Assembly (NCBI GenBank): GCA_009925875.1
Contig: RFQD01000026.1
Span: 1-11,610 of the forward strand
Length of the DNA stretch: 11,610 nucleotides
Direction of reading: 5' to 3'
Source: Microbacteriaceae bacterium
Lineage (GTDB): Bacteria > Actinomycetota > Actinomycetes > Actinomycetales > Microbacteriaceae
Position 1 is the first letter of the stretch, and each line of letters begins with the position of its first letter. Positions 1-8,934 of this stretch are shown here, piece by piece. Made by a program: the position numbers and the translations under genes. Below the pieces are notes generated by a model, which was not told the origin of the DNA, did no database searches, and worked only from the letters and a program-made list of their open reading frames with translations.

Positions 1-18
1 CTCCGGGCCGGCCCGGAG
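1..18. repeat. Perfect 18-bp palindrome at the window edge
   Basis: CTCCGGGCCGGCCCGGAG equals its own reverse complement over all 18 bases (two 9-base arms, no spacer). It is much richer in G+C than the coding DNA that follows. It lies inside the open frame of the CBS-domain gene, where it reads PGRPG. It may be chance coding sequence, a linker-encoding stretch, or an artefact if the window starts at a contig end. Confidence 0.6.
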
Positions 19-848
19 TTGTGACGTTTACCAGCGAAGAACAGCTTCTGAGCATGGTCGATGAGGCCACCCGTCACGACGTGTTGGAAAAGGACGAGCG
101 GGCACTCATTCACTCCGTCTTCGAATGGGACGACACGATCGTGCGCGAGGTGATGGTGCCACGCGTTGACATGGTCACGGTTGACCTCGACACCAGCCTT
201 TCTCATGCAGCGACCCGATTTTTCGAATCGGGATATTCCCGCGTGCCGGTGCGCGGTTCACGTGATGACGATGTGCGCGGCATCCTCTATCTGCGCGATG
301 TCTCCCGCCGACACATCGAAAATCCTCGCGGCTGGGCAAAAGAAAAAGTCTCCGACTTGTTGCGCCCCGTCATTTTCGTCCCCGAATCCAAAAAGGTCGA
401 TGACACGCTGCGTCAAATGCAAGTCGAGTCCACGCACATCGCCATCGTCATCGACGAACACGGGGGTGTTGCGGGACTGGTGACGTTGGAAGACATTATC
501 GAAGAGCTCGTCGGCGACATTGTGGATGAGCACGACCGTGGTGGCGCCGAATCGGTTGATCTGGGAGATGGGTCGTATCGAGTCAGCGCGCGAATGAACA
601 CGGAGGACCTGGGCAAGCTTTTCGGCATCGAACTGGACGACGAGGACGTGGATTCGGTGGGCGGACTTCTTTCGAAAGAGTTGGGTCGCGTTGTCGAAGT
701 CGGCGATTCGGCGATCGTCAGTGGTCTCATCCTGACCGCGGATCCGAGCGGAGCACGCGGCAAACTTGTCACGCGAGTTCGAGTTGAAATGACGCAAGAA
801 CTGCGCGATGCACGCGAAGTCTTCACGACCGAAAATGAGGATGAGTAA
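1..848 (+). CDS. CBS-domain / CorC_HlyC family membrane-associated protein, 5'-truncated by the window
   Basis: C-terminal part of a HlyC/CorC (CNNM-like) protein, a family linked to divalent-cation transport or magnesium/cobalt efflux; the substrate here is unknown. A GTG at 21 could start a 275-residue product, but the same frame is open to base 3, reading PGRPGV before it. Actinobacterial relatives usually carry an N-terminal DUF21 membrane domain, so I treat the gene as continuing left of the window. Counting from the GTG, a family-typical stretch ending in VREVMVPRVDMV (about 41-52) opens the first CBS repeat (about 45-100). The second CBS repeat is about 110-165, with HIAIVIDEHGGVAGLVTLED. 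An acidic CorC_HlyC C-terminal domain follows (about 180-265). Its TAA shares its last base with the era ATG (TAATG), so the two genes are very probably co-transcribed and translationally coupled. Family assignment is firm; the transport role is inferred from the family. Confidence 0.88.
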   Translation, partial: PGRPGVVTFTSEEQLLSMVDEATRHDVLEKDERALIHSVFEWDDTIVREVMVPRVDMVTVDLDTSLSHAATRFFESGYSRVPVRGSRDDDVRGILYLRDVSRRHIENPRGWAKEKVSDLLRPVIFVPESKKVDDTLRQMQVESTHIAIVIDEHGGVAGLVTLEDIIEELVGDIVDEHDRGGAESVDLGDGSYRVSARMNTEDLGKLFGIELDDEDVDSVGGLLSKELGRVVEVGDSAIVSGLILTADPSGARGKLVTRVRVEMTQELRDAREVFTTENEDE

Positions 849-1777
849 TGACGCGACCGCGCAAGAATTCTGCTGATGAGTCGTCTGCCCTCGACTACCG
901 CAGCGGCTTCGTCTCGTTTGTGGGACGACCCAACACGGGAAAATCCACACTGACGAATGCGCTCGTTGGCGAGAAAGTTGCCATCACCAGTTCAAAGCCA
1001 CAGACCACACGACACGTGATTCGCGGGATTGTGTCTCGCCCGCACGGACAACTCATCGTGGTCGATACACCGGGTATCCATAGACCGCGCACGCTTCTCG
1101 GCGAACGATTGAATGCACTCGTGCAATCAACACTCGGTGACGTCGACGTGATTGGAATGTGTTTTCCTGCGAACGAACCGGTCGGACCGGGTGATCGGTT
1201 TATCAACGAGCAGTTGGAGAGTTTCCCTCGTGCCGTCAAGATCGCCATCGTGACCAAGACGGACACCGTCGCGTCGGAGCAGGTGGCCCAACGCCTTCTC
1301 GACGTTAACGAGTTGCGCGATTGGGCCGCGCTGATTCCCGTTTCGTCGGTGGCGGGAATCGCTCTGGACGTCTTATCTGATGAGCTCGTCTCGCTCTTGC
1401 CCGTGGGGCCCATGCTGTATCCCGCGGACACAACGACGGATGACGAGACGCACAAACGCGTTGCGGAGCTCATCCGTGAGGCGATTCTTGAAGGCGTTGA
1501 TGACGAGTTGCCTCACTCGCTCGCCGTCACGATTGATGACATCCTGCACCGCGAAGACAAGGACATGATGGACGTGTACGCGAACGTTTTTGTCGAACGC
1601 GATAGTCAAAAGGGAATCATTATTGGCAAAGGAGGCGAGAGACTTCGCGACATCGGTGCTCGGTCCCGAGTCGAAATCGAATCGCTTTTGGGATCCCCTG
1701 TCTTCTTGTCATTACGCGTCAAGGTCGCCAAAGACTGGCAACGAGACCCCAAGTTGCTCAACCGCCTAGGCTTTTAA
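848..1777 (+). CDS. era: GTPase Era
   Basis: Era is an essential GTPase that binds 16S rRNA near its 3' end and helps mature the 30S subunit. The 309-residue length is typical. Visible motifs are the G1 P-loop GRPNTGKS (26-33), a switch-region TT in QTTRH (52-56), G3 DTPG (73-76), G4 TKTD (136-139, where most Era proteins have NKxD), and a G5-like SSVAG (166-170). The C-terminal KH RNA-binding domain has GKGGERLRDIG (260-270) and ends in KDWQRDPKLLNRLGF, a usual Era tail. The ATG is chosen because it overlaps the preceding stop (TAATG) and leaves a normal short tail before the G1 motif. An Era next to a CorC-type gene is a common bacterial arrangement, usually downstream of ybeY, which would lie to the left of this window. 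Identification is near certain. Confidence 0.97.
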   Translation: MTRPRKNSADESSALDYRSGFVSFVGRPNTGKSTLTNALVGEKVAITSSKPQTTRHVIRGIVSRPHGQLIVVDTPGIHRPRTLLGERLNALVQSTLGDVDVIGMCFPANEPVGPGDRFINEQLESFPRAVKIAIVTKTDTVASEQVAQRLLDVNELRDWAALIPVSSVAGIALDVLSDELVSLLPVGPMLYPADTTTDDETHKRVAELIREAILEGVDDELPHSLAVTIDDILHREDKDMMDVYANVFVERDSQKGIIIGKGGERLRDIGARSRVEIESLLGSPVFLSLRVKVAKDWQRDPKLLNRLGF

Positions 1778-1805
1778 TCGGTGGAATCCACTTGCAGGAC
1801 GGTGT

Positions 1806-1811
1806 TAGCCT
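1806..1811 (+). promoter_or_regulatory. Candidate -10 element for a leaderless leuA leader transcript
   Basis: TAGCCT fits the TANNNT pattern of an actinobacterial -10. Six bases separate it from the ATG at 1818, so transcription could start at or next to the start codon. No Shine-Dalgarno sequence lies close to that ATG; the nearest AGGA, at 1795-1798, is too far away. No convincing -35 is visible at 16-18 bp upstream. The call rests on spacing and similarity only. Confidence 0.4.
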
Positions 1812-1817
1812 GTTGTC

Positions 1818-4161
<2,344 letters not shown>

Positions 4162-4167
4162 ACAGCC

Positions 4168-4173
4168 ACCCTA
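4168..4173 (-). promoter_or_regulatory. Candidate -10 element for the membrane-protein gene
   Basis: On the minus strand this reads TAGGGT and lies six bases before the ATG at 4161, the same geometry as TAGCCT upstream of the leuA leader peptide. No Shine-Dalgarno sequence is present, so a leaderless transcript is plausible. A TTGACG on the same strand lies only 13 bases upstream, too close for a normal -35. The 49-bp space 4162-4210 must also hold the promoter of the divergent TRIC gene, perhaps TAGAAA at 4198-4203. Confidence 0.35.
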
Positions 4174-4210
4174 ACTTGGCTACGACCGTCAACGTGGTAG
4201 AAATTGACTC

Positions 4211-4833
4211 ATGGACCCGCTAGCAATCGAAGTCCCCTCCTGGGTTGACGTTGCGGCGATTGGGGTGGGAAGCCTGCAAGGCGCCATGTATGCCGCGCAA
4301 TTCCGCGACCGGCAACTCGACTTGTTGGGTGTGGCCATGATTGGCACCGCGACGGGCCTCGGGGGAGGGTTTCTTCGTGACATTCTTTTGCACTCGTTCA
4401 CAAAATCGACTGGGTCATCACCATCGCGGATGCTCTCACAATCGGACTGTTCGGCGCCATCGGTGTCGCGGCGGCACTTGCGCAAGGTCTTCCACCCGTT
4501 CCGGCAATCTTTGTGGGAACGGTGTCCGCCGTGGGAGGGGGAGTCATCCGAGACATCCTGCTCAATACTCCGATTGCTGTGATGCATGTGGGATCGCTCT
4601 ATGCCGTGGCGGCGGCATCCGGGACCCTGATATTCGTCATATTGCGTGCGCTCGGGAACTCGGTCGACGTGAGTGCCGTGGCGTGTGTGGCCGTGACGGC
4701 CGCGATTCGCATCCTTGCTGTTCGTTTTCACTGGTCACTTCCGGAGCAGCGCGTTATTCGCGGGATACGCCAACCCAAGCTCGTTCGCCCAGCAGACTTG
4801 ACCGGCCCTATCGACACCCCGCGTGACCTCTAG
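4211..4833 (+). pseudogene. Trimeric intracellular cation channel / UPF0126 family gene, frameshifted and internally deleted
   Basis: Intact relatives are seven-helix membrane proteins made of two three-helix repeats plus a last helix; bacterial TRIC proteins conduct monovalent cations. The first half reads from ATG 4211 and gives helix 1, then helix 2 with GLGGGFLRDILL, and is normal to about 4396. The rest is in another frame: from 4381 to TAG 4833 it encodes DALTIGLFGAIG (helix 4), VGGGVIRDILL (helix 5), then MHVGSLYAVAAASG and SLPEQR near the end. The two halves meet only about ten codons apart, where family members have roughly 30 more residues that form helix 3. So an out-of-frame deletion of about 100 bp is the likeliest lesion. 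Read straight on, the first frame stops at 4582 with a nonsense tail (123 residues). Both halves otherwise look undamaged, suggesting a recent event or an assembly error. The start has no Shine-Dalgarno sequence. Confidence 0.8.
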
Positions 4834-4865
4834 CGCGCCCCGTCGCCTTCCCTCGTCACACGGCG

Positions 4866-4871
4866 GATAAT
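4866..4871 (+). promoter_or_regulatory. Candidate -10 element for recO
   Basis: GATAAT resembles an actinobacterial -10. Five bases separate it from the GTG start of recO at 4877, which would fit transcription starting at or near the start codon. No Shine-Dalgarno sequence and no clear -35 are visible. The 43-bp gap after the broken TRIC gene contains no evident terminator. Confidence 0.4.
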
Positions 4872-4876
4872 GGAAC

Positions 4877-5602
4877 GTGCCCACTTATCGCGACGAAGGA
4901 ATCATTCTTCGCACATTTAATTTGGGTGAGGCCGACCGCATTGTGACCATCCTCACGCGAAGTCATGGCAAGGTGCGGGCTGTGGCGAAAGGTGTTCGAC
5001 GCACGGCATCGAAGTTTGGCTCGCGACTTGAACCGTTCATGGTGACGGATGTGCAGTTTTATCAGGGACGATCGTCACTCGACACGATTCAACAAGCCGA
5101 AACACTCGGACCATATGGCGCCGATATTGCCGGACACTATGACAGGTTTACTGCCGCCAGTGTGATGGCGGAGACGGCTGAACGGCTCACCGACGCCGAG
5201 AAGGCGACAAATCAATACACGCTCCTTCTGGGTGCTCTTCGGTCTCTCTCTCGAGGTGAGCACGCGCCCCACCTCACTCTCGATTCGTACCTCATGCGAG
5301 CCTTCTCGCTCGCCGGTTGGTCGCCGAGTCTTGACACGTGTTCCCGATGCGGTAGCCCCGAAGATCTCACGGCTTTCGTCGTCCATTTCGGCGGGATGGT
5401 CTGTGCGACGTGTGCCCCGCCTGGTTCCGCGCGCGTTGGATCGGACACCGTTGAGATTTTCGAAGCCTTGCTCACGGGTCAGTGGGATTTTCTCGAGTCG
5501 GTTGATCGGCGTCATCTCGCACGCGTGTCATCGTTAATTTCTGCTCACACGCAGTGGCATCTCGAGCGGGCACTCAAGTCACTAGAGCATGTTGCACGAT
5601 GA
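4877..5602 (+). CDS. recO: DNA repair protein RecO
   Basis: RecO works with RecR (and RecF) to load RecA onto SSB-coated single-stranded DNA during gap repair and recombination; it also anneals complementary strands. The 241-residue length is normal. The N-terminal OB-fold (about 1-80) opens with [20 protein letters not shown], a hallmark of the family, and contains [12 protein letters not shown] (31-42). A helical domain follows, with a zinc-binding site: C155, C158, C176 and C179 (CSRC ... CATC). The GTG start puts the family motif at the usual distance; no better in-frame start is seen, and a leaderless start would explain the missing Shine-Dalgarno sequence. The TGA overlaps the uppS ATG (ATGA), indicating translational coupling. 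It is the first gene of the downstream co-directional cluster. Identification is very secure. Confidence 0.96.
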   Translation: MPTYRDEGIILRTFNLGEADRIVTILTRSHGKVRAVAKGVRRTASKFGSRLEPFMVTDVQFYQGRSSLDTIQQAETLGPYGADIAGHYDRFTAASVMAETAERLTDAEKATNQYTLLLGALRSLSRGEHAPHLTLDSYLMRAFSLAGWSPSLDTCSRCGSPEDLTAFVVHFGGMVCATCAPPGSARVGSDTVEIFEALLTGQWDFLESVDRRHLARVSSLISAHTQWHLERALKSLEHVAR

Positions 5603-6405
5603 CAGTCGGCTACACACATAAAGACGCGGTCGAGTTTCGGCCGCTCGATTGGACAGGTGAGATACCGCCACGTTTTCCGGTCGGTTCCGTACCTCGGCAC
5701 GTCGCCATCGTGATGGATGGAAACGGTCGTTGGGCAAACCAGCGTGGGCTGACACGTGTCGAGGGTCATCGAGCGGGCGAGGCAGCGTTGCTCGATGCGG
5801 TGGCGGGGGCAATTCAAGCCGGGGTTACCTACTTGTCGGTTTACGCGTTTTCAACGGAGAACTGGAAGCGTTCACCCGACGAAGTGAGGTTCTTGATGGG
5901 CTTCAATCGGGATGTTCTCCACCGGCGACGCGACCAGCTCAACGAATGGGGAGTCCGAGTGCGCTGGGCGGGCCGCACTCCGAAGCTGTGGCCCTCCGTC
6001 ATCAACGAACTGAAATTCGCCGAGCAACTCACGAAACGTAATTCGACCCTCACGCTGACGATGTGCGTGAACTATGGCGGTCGAACCGAGATTGCCGACG
6101 CTCTTCGACAGATTGCCGAACAGGTCGCAATCGGGAAGATTGCCCCACACGCCGTGAGTGAGAAGCTGATTCAACGTTCGTTGTATGTTCCCGACCTGCC
6201 CGACGTGGATCTCTTTGTTCGCTCGAGCGGGGAACAACGCACATCAAACTTCTTACTCTGGCAATCGGCCTATGCCGAAATGGTTTTTCTCGATACGCTC
6301 TGGCCCGACTTTGGACGCAATGACCTGTGGCGCGCGATAGAACTGTACGTCACGCGGGATCGTCGGTTTGGTGGGGCTATCGACAAGCCCGCAAGCGACG
6401 CGTAG
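5599..6405 (+). CDS. uppS: Isoprenyl transferase (cis-prenyltransferase, undecaprenyl-diphosphate synthase type)
   Basis: The enzyme adds isopentenyl diphosphate units in cis to an allylic diphosphate, making the polyprenyl diphosphate that becomes the lipid carrier for peptidoglycan precursors; it acts at the cytoplasmic membrane face. The 268 residues show the family motifs: [13 protein letters not shown] (34-46) with catalytic Asp40, [14 protein letters not shown] (79-92), VNYGGRTEI (158-166) and [11 protein letters not shown] (207-217) with diphosphate-binding R208 and R214 and metal-ligand E212. ATG 5599 overlaps the recO stop; an in-frame start at 5554 would lie wholly inside recO and is not needed. 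Actinobacteria often have two cis-prenyltransferases, one making short Z-farnesyl diphosphate and one making the long chain. The sequence alone does not show which this is, so chain length is open. The recO-uppS order is common in actinobacteria. Confidence 0.94.
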   Translation: MTVGYTHKDAVEFRPLDWTGEIPPRFPVGSVPRHVAIVMDGNGRWANQRGLTRVEGHRAGEAALLDAVAGAIQAGVTYLSVYAFSTENWKRSPDEVRFLMGFNRDVLHRRRDQLNEWGVRVRWAGRTPKLWPSVINELKFAEQLTKRNSTLTLTMCVNYGGRTEIADALRQIAEQVAIGKIAPHAVSEKLIQRSLYVPDLPDVDLFVRSSGEQRTSNFLLWQSAYAEMVFLDTLWPDFGRNDLWRAIELYVTRDRRFGGAIDKPASDA

Positions 6406-6431
6406 ACGGGCAGTCTTCCGGCTGCATGGGG

Positions 6432-6458
6432 GATACTTGACCAGCAAGGTTAACGAGG
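6432..6458 (+). promoter_or_regulatory. Possible internal promoter -10 and Shine-Dalgarno sequence for dusB
   Basis: The 57-bp gap 6406-6462 is the only real gap in the cluster. It holds GATACT (6432-6437), a plausible -10, and GAGG (6455-6458), four bases before the dusB ATG. This contrasts with the coupled or leaderless starts elsewhere in the window and suggests dusB can be transcribed separately. No clear -35 is visible. Confidence 0.35.
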
Positions 6459-6462
6459 TCTT

Positions 6463-7671
6463 ATGAGTCTGGTCAGTGAAGTCACGCCCCCCGCGGCGGT
6501 CGTTCCCGAGGGGGGCAGCGCTGCCACGCTCAAGATCGGGCCCATCAACCCCGCCGTTCCCGTCGTGCTCGCCCCGATGGCGGGCATCACCAACATGGCG
6601 TATCGGCGGTTATGTCGCGAGCAAGGTGCCGGTGTTTTCGTGAGCGAGATGATCACGTCGCGAGCCTTGGTCGAGAGAACACCGGGCTCGATGTTGCTCA
6701 TCCAGAGTCATCCGAGTGAGTCGGTGCGATCGATCCAACTCTATGGAGTGGACCCCAAGACGGTGCGCGAAGCCGTCACCATGCTCGTCGCGGAGGACCG
6801 AGCCGACCATATCGATTTGAACTTTGGCTGCCCCGTTCCTAAGGTCACTCGAAAGGGTGGCGGCGCGGCATTGCCATGGAAGCGAACCCTGTTTCGGTCG
6901 ATTGTCGAAGAAGCGGTCCGGGCAGCCGGTGATGTTCCGCTCACCGTCAAGATGCGCAAGGGAATCGACGCAGACCACCTGACCTTTATCGAAGCAGGCA
7001 AAGCGGCAGAGGGCGCCGGCGCGGCGGCCATCGCGCTGCATGGGCGCACCGCGAGCGAGTTCTATTCCGGCAACGCGGATTGGAACGCTATCGGGGAGCT
7101 CAAGAGCGCAATCGCATCCGTGCCCGTGTTAGGGAACGGCGACATCTGGAGCGCCGAAGACGCGGTGCGCATGGTGGAACAGACGGGCTGCGACGGAGTT
7201 GTCGTGGGGCGCGGTTGCCTCGGTCGACCGTGGCTTTTCGCCGACTTGGAGGCAGCATTTCGAGAGCGTGCTGGTGAATCGACCCATCATTCCCGGGCGA
7301 CACCATCGTTAGGGTATGTCGCTGCCACTCTCCGACGACACCTCGAACTCCTGAGTGAATTCCTTGGCGACGAATCACATGCCAGTCGGGACATTCGCAA
7401 ACACATGGCCTGGTATTTCAAGGGATATCCCGTGGGAGGAGATCTGCGAAGTCAGTTTGCCCAAGTCACGAGCCTGCAACATCTTGATGACCTCATTGGG
7501 ATGCTCGACCTCGAAGCCCCCTATCCCGGTATTGGAGCAGAAGGCCAACGCGGTCGGCAAGGGACACCGAAAAAGCCGGCACTGCCTCACCGCTGGCTCG
7601 AGTCGCAGGAGCTGAGCGCCGACGAGCAATGCACCGTCGCCGCCGCCGAAATCGATGCGAGCGGCGGATAG
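6463..7671 (+). CDS. dusB: tRNA-dihydrouridine synthase
   Basis: An FMN-dependent reductase that converts specific uridines in tRNA to dihydrouridine using NADPH. The 402-residue protein has an N-terminal TIM barrel (about 30-280) with LAPMAGITN (36-44, FMN site), an IQLYG strand (91-95), and NFGCPVPKVTRKGGGAAL (120-137), which holds catalytic Cys123. TVKMRKG follows (161-167, Lys163), then LHGRT (192-196, His193), GNGDI (224-228) and the FMN-phosphate loop VGRGCLGRPW (248-257). A helical tRNA-binding domain follows (about 290-360). The first 25 or so residues and the last 50 are low-complexity tails. The catalytic pattern fits the DusB-type subfamily usual in actinobacteria; which tRNA position it modifies cannot be read here. 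The ATG is supported by GAGG upstream. The stop is three bases before the dgt start. Confidence 0.94.
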   Translation: MSLVSEVTPPAAVVPEGGSAATLKIGPINPAVPVVLAPMAGITNMAYRRLCREQGAGVFVSEMITSRALVERTPGSMLLIQSHPSESVRSIQLYGVDPKTVREAVTMLVAEDRADHIDLNFGCPVPKVTRKGGGAALPWKRTLFRSIVEEAVRAAGDVPLTVKMRKGIDADHLTFIEAGKAAEGAGAAAIALHGRTASEFYSGNADWNAIGELKSAIASVPVLGNGDIWSAEDAVRMVEQTGCDGVVVGRGCLGRPWLFADLEAAFRERAGESTHHSRATPSLGYVAATLRRHLELLSEFLGDESHASRDIRKHMAWYFKGYPVGGDLRSQFAQVTSLQHLDDLIGMLDLEAPYPGIGAEGQRGRQGTPKKPALPHRWLESQELSADEQCTVAAAEIDASGG

Positions 7672-7674
7672 CCG

Positions 7675-8934
7675 GTGAGGACACCAGCGCTGACCGCAGG
7701 TTACGGCGAGGCCGATTCACAACGGATGTTCTTCGAGGGAACGGCGTCGCGTCGGGGTGATTTCGCACGAGATCGGGCAAGACTCTTGCACTCGAGTGCA
7801 CTTCGTCGGCTCGCGGCGAAGACGCAAGTACTCTCGCCAACCGCGGGACTCGACTTTGCCCGGAACCGGTTGACTCATTCACTCGAGGTAGCACAAGTCG
7901 GACGAGAACTTGCGGGCAGCCTTCGACTTGACCCCGACGTGGTCGACACGGCGTGCCTGGCACATGACATCGGGCATCCACCGTTTGGTCACAATGGTGA
8001 GCGCGCATTGAACGAATGGGCAGAGAGCGCCGGTGGGTTCGAAGGTAACGCGCAGACGCTTCGCTTGCTGACACGCCTGGAGCCCAAGGTGTTCTCGCCC
8101 GAGGGACGATCGTTCGGTCTCAACCTCACGCGGGCTAGCCTCGACGCGAGTACGAAGTATCCGTGGCCGATTCAGCAGGCAGCGACCGATCCCGCCGGAC
8201 GAATCAAGTTTGGCTTCTACGCTGACGACATCGAAGCCTTTGAGTGGTTGCGCAGCGGCGCGCCGGCCCGCGTCAAGTGCATTGAAGCGCAGGTAATGGA
8301 TTTCTCCGACGACGTCGCCTACTCGGTCCACGATTTTGAGGATGCCGTCGTGAACGGGTACATCGAAGCACGCGAGCTCGGCGCACGCGTGAATCACGAC
8401 GCACTCGTTGATCAGATGTTCGAGTGGATTGGTGGCGAATTCAGCCACGATGAGCTCATCGCTGCGTTCGATCGCCTCGACAGTCTGGATGCGTGGCTCG
8501 ACTCATTCGATGCGTCTCGTGCATCTCAAGCGCAACTGAAGAACCTCACGTCCCAGCTGATTGGGCGGTTCTGCCACGCGGCGGTTCACGCGACGCGCGA
8601 AAGCTTTCCCGCCAGGCAACTGCAACGATTCAGCGCGAGTGTGGTGGTTCCGCGAGATTACCTCGCCGAAATCGCGGTGCTCAAAGGTATTGTCGCGGCG
8701 TTTGTGATGGTGACAAATTCTCGACAGCCGATCTATGCCATGCAACGGGAGGTTCTGACTGAGTTGTCGGCGCGGCTGTATGAGACGGGACCGCAGTACC
8801 TGGACCGAGCTTTTGCCGACGACTGGAGGGTCGCCGCTGACGACACGGCGAGAATGCGCGTTGTGGTTGACCAGGTGGCGAGCCTCACGGATCAGTCGGC
8901 ACTTGCCTGGCACGAGCGAGTGGTGGGTCGCTAA
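7675..8934 (+). CDS. dgt: Deoxyguanosinetriphosphate triphosphohydrolase-like protein (HD domain dNTPase)
   Basis: HD-superfamily dNTP triphosphohydrolase: it cleaves dNTPs to deoxynucleosides and triphosphate and so helps control dNTP pools. The 419 residues contain the family signature: FARDRARLLHSSALRRLAAKTQV (30-52), then RLTHSLEVAQ (65-74) with metal-ligand His68, HD (97-98) followed by IGHPPFGHNGE (99-109), and MDFSDDVAYSVHD (208-220) supplying the last metal Asp. All four HD-motif positions are intact, so the enzyme should be active. Actinobacterial members are usually named dGTPase-like because substrate preference varies and is often untested. The GTG start follows dusB by three bases and has only a weak upstream GGATAG, suggesting coupled translation. 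Its TAA abuts the dnaG GTG with no gap (TAAGTG). The dgt-dnaG pair is common in actinobacteria and links nucleotide supply with replication. Confidence 0.93.
   Translation: MRTPALTAGYGEADSQRMFFEGTASRRGDFARDRARLLHSSALRRLAAKTQVLSPTAGLDFARNRLTHSLEVAQVGRELAGSLRLDPDVVDTACLAHDIGHPPFGHNGERALNEWAESAGGFEGNAQTLRLLTRLEPKVFSPEGRSFGLNLTRASLDASTKYPWPIQQAATDPAGRIKFGFYADDIEAFEWLRSGAPARVKCIEAQVMDFSDDVAYSVHDFEDAVVNGYIEARELGARVNHDALVDQMFEWIGGEFSHDELIAAFDRLDSLDAWLDSFDASRASQAQLKNLTSQLIGRFCHAAVHATRESFPARQLQRFSASVVVPRDYLAEIAVLKGIVAAFVMVTNSRQPIYAMQREVLTELSARLYETGPQYLDRAFADDWRVAADDTARMRVVVDQVASLTDQSALAWHERVVGR

Noticed and set aside
1253..1264. Era G4 motif TKTD instead of NKxD as a sign of lost function
   Set aside because: Lys and Asp, the residues that matter most for guanine recognition, are kept; I believe Thr at the first position is usual in actinobacterial Era, and all other motifs are intact.
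1781..1791. GTGGAATCCAC hairpin just after era as a terminator
   Set aside because: The stem is only four pairs with a three-base loop and no T-run follows, so it is too weak to call a terminator.
4382..4410. Programmed ribosomal frameshifting to join the two TRIC halves
   Set aside because: The only slippery-looking site is CACAAAA, which does not fit X XXY YYZ because the ACA codon cannot re-pair. A shift would also not restore the missing third helix.
4341..4826. 161-codon plus-strand ORF in the third frame over the TRIC gene
   Set aside because: It is rich in Arg, Gly and Cys with no membrane segments, whereas the other two frames carry clear TRIC motifs; it is a shadow frame.
5554..5598. 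Earlier uppS start inside recO
   Set aside because: ATG 5599 overlaps the recO stop as ATGA and already gives a normal-length N-terminus; the extra 15 codons merely read recO in another frame.
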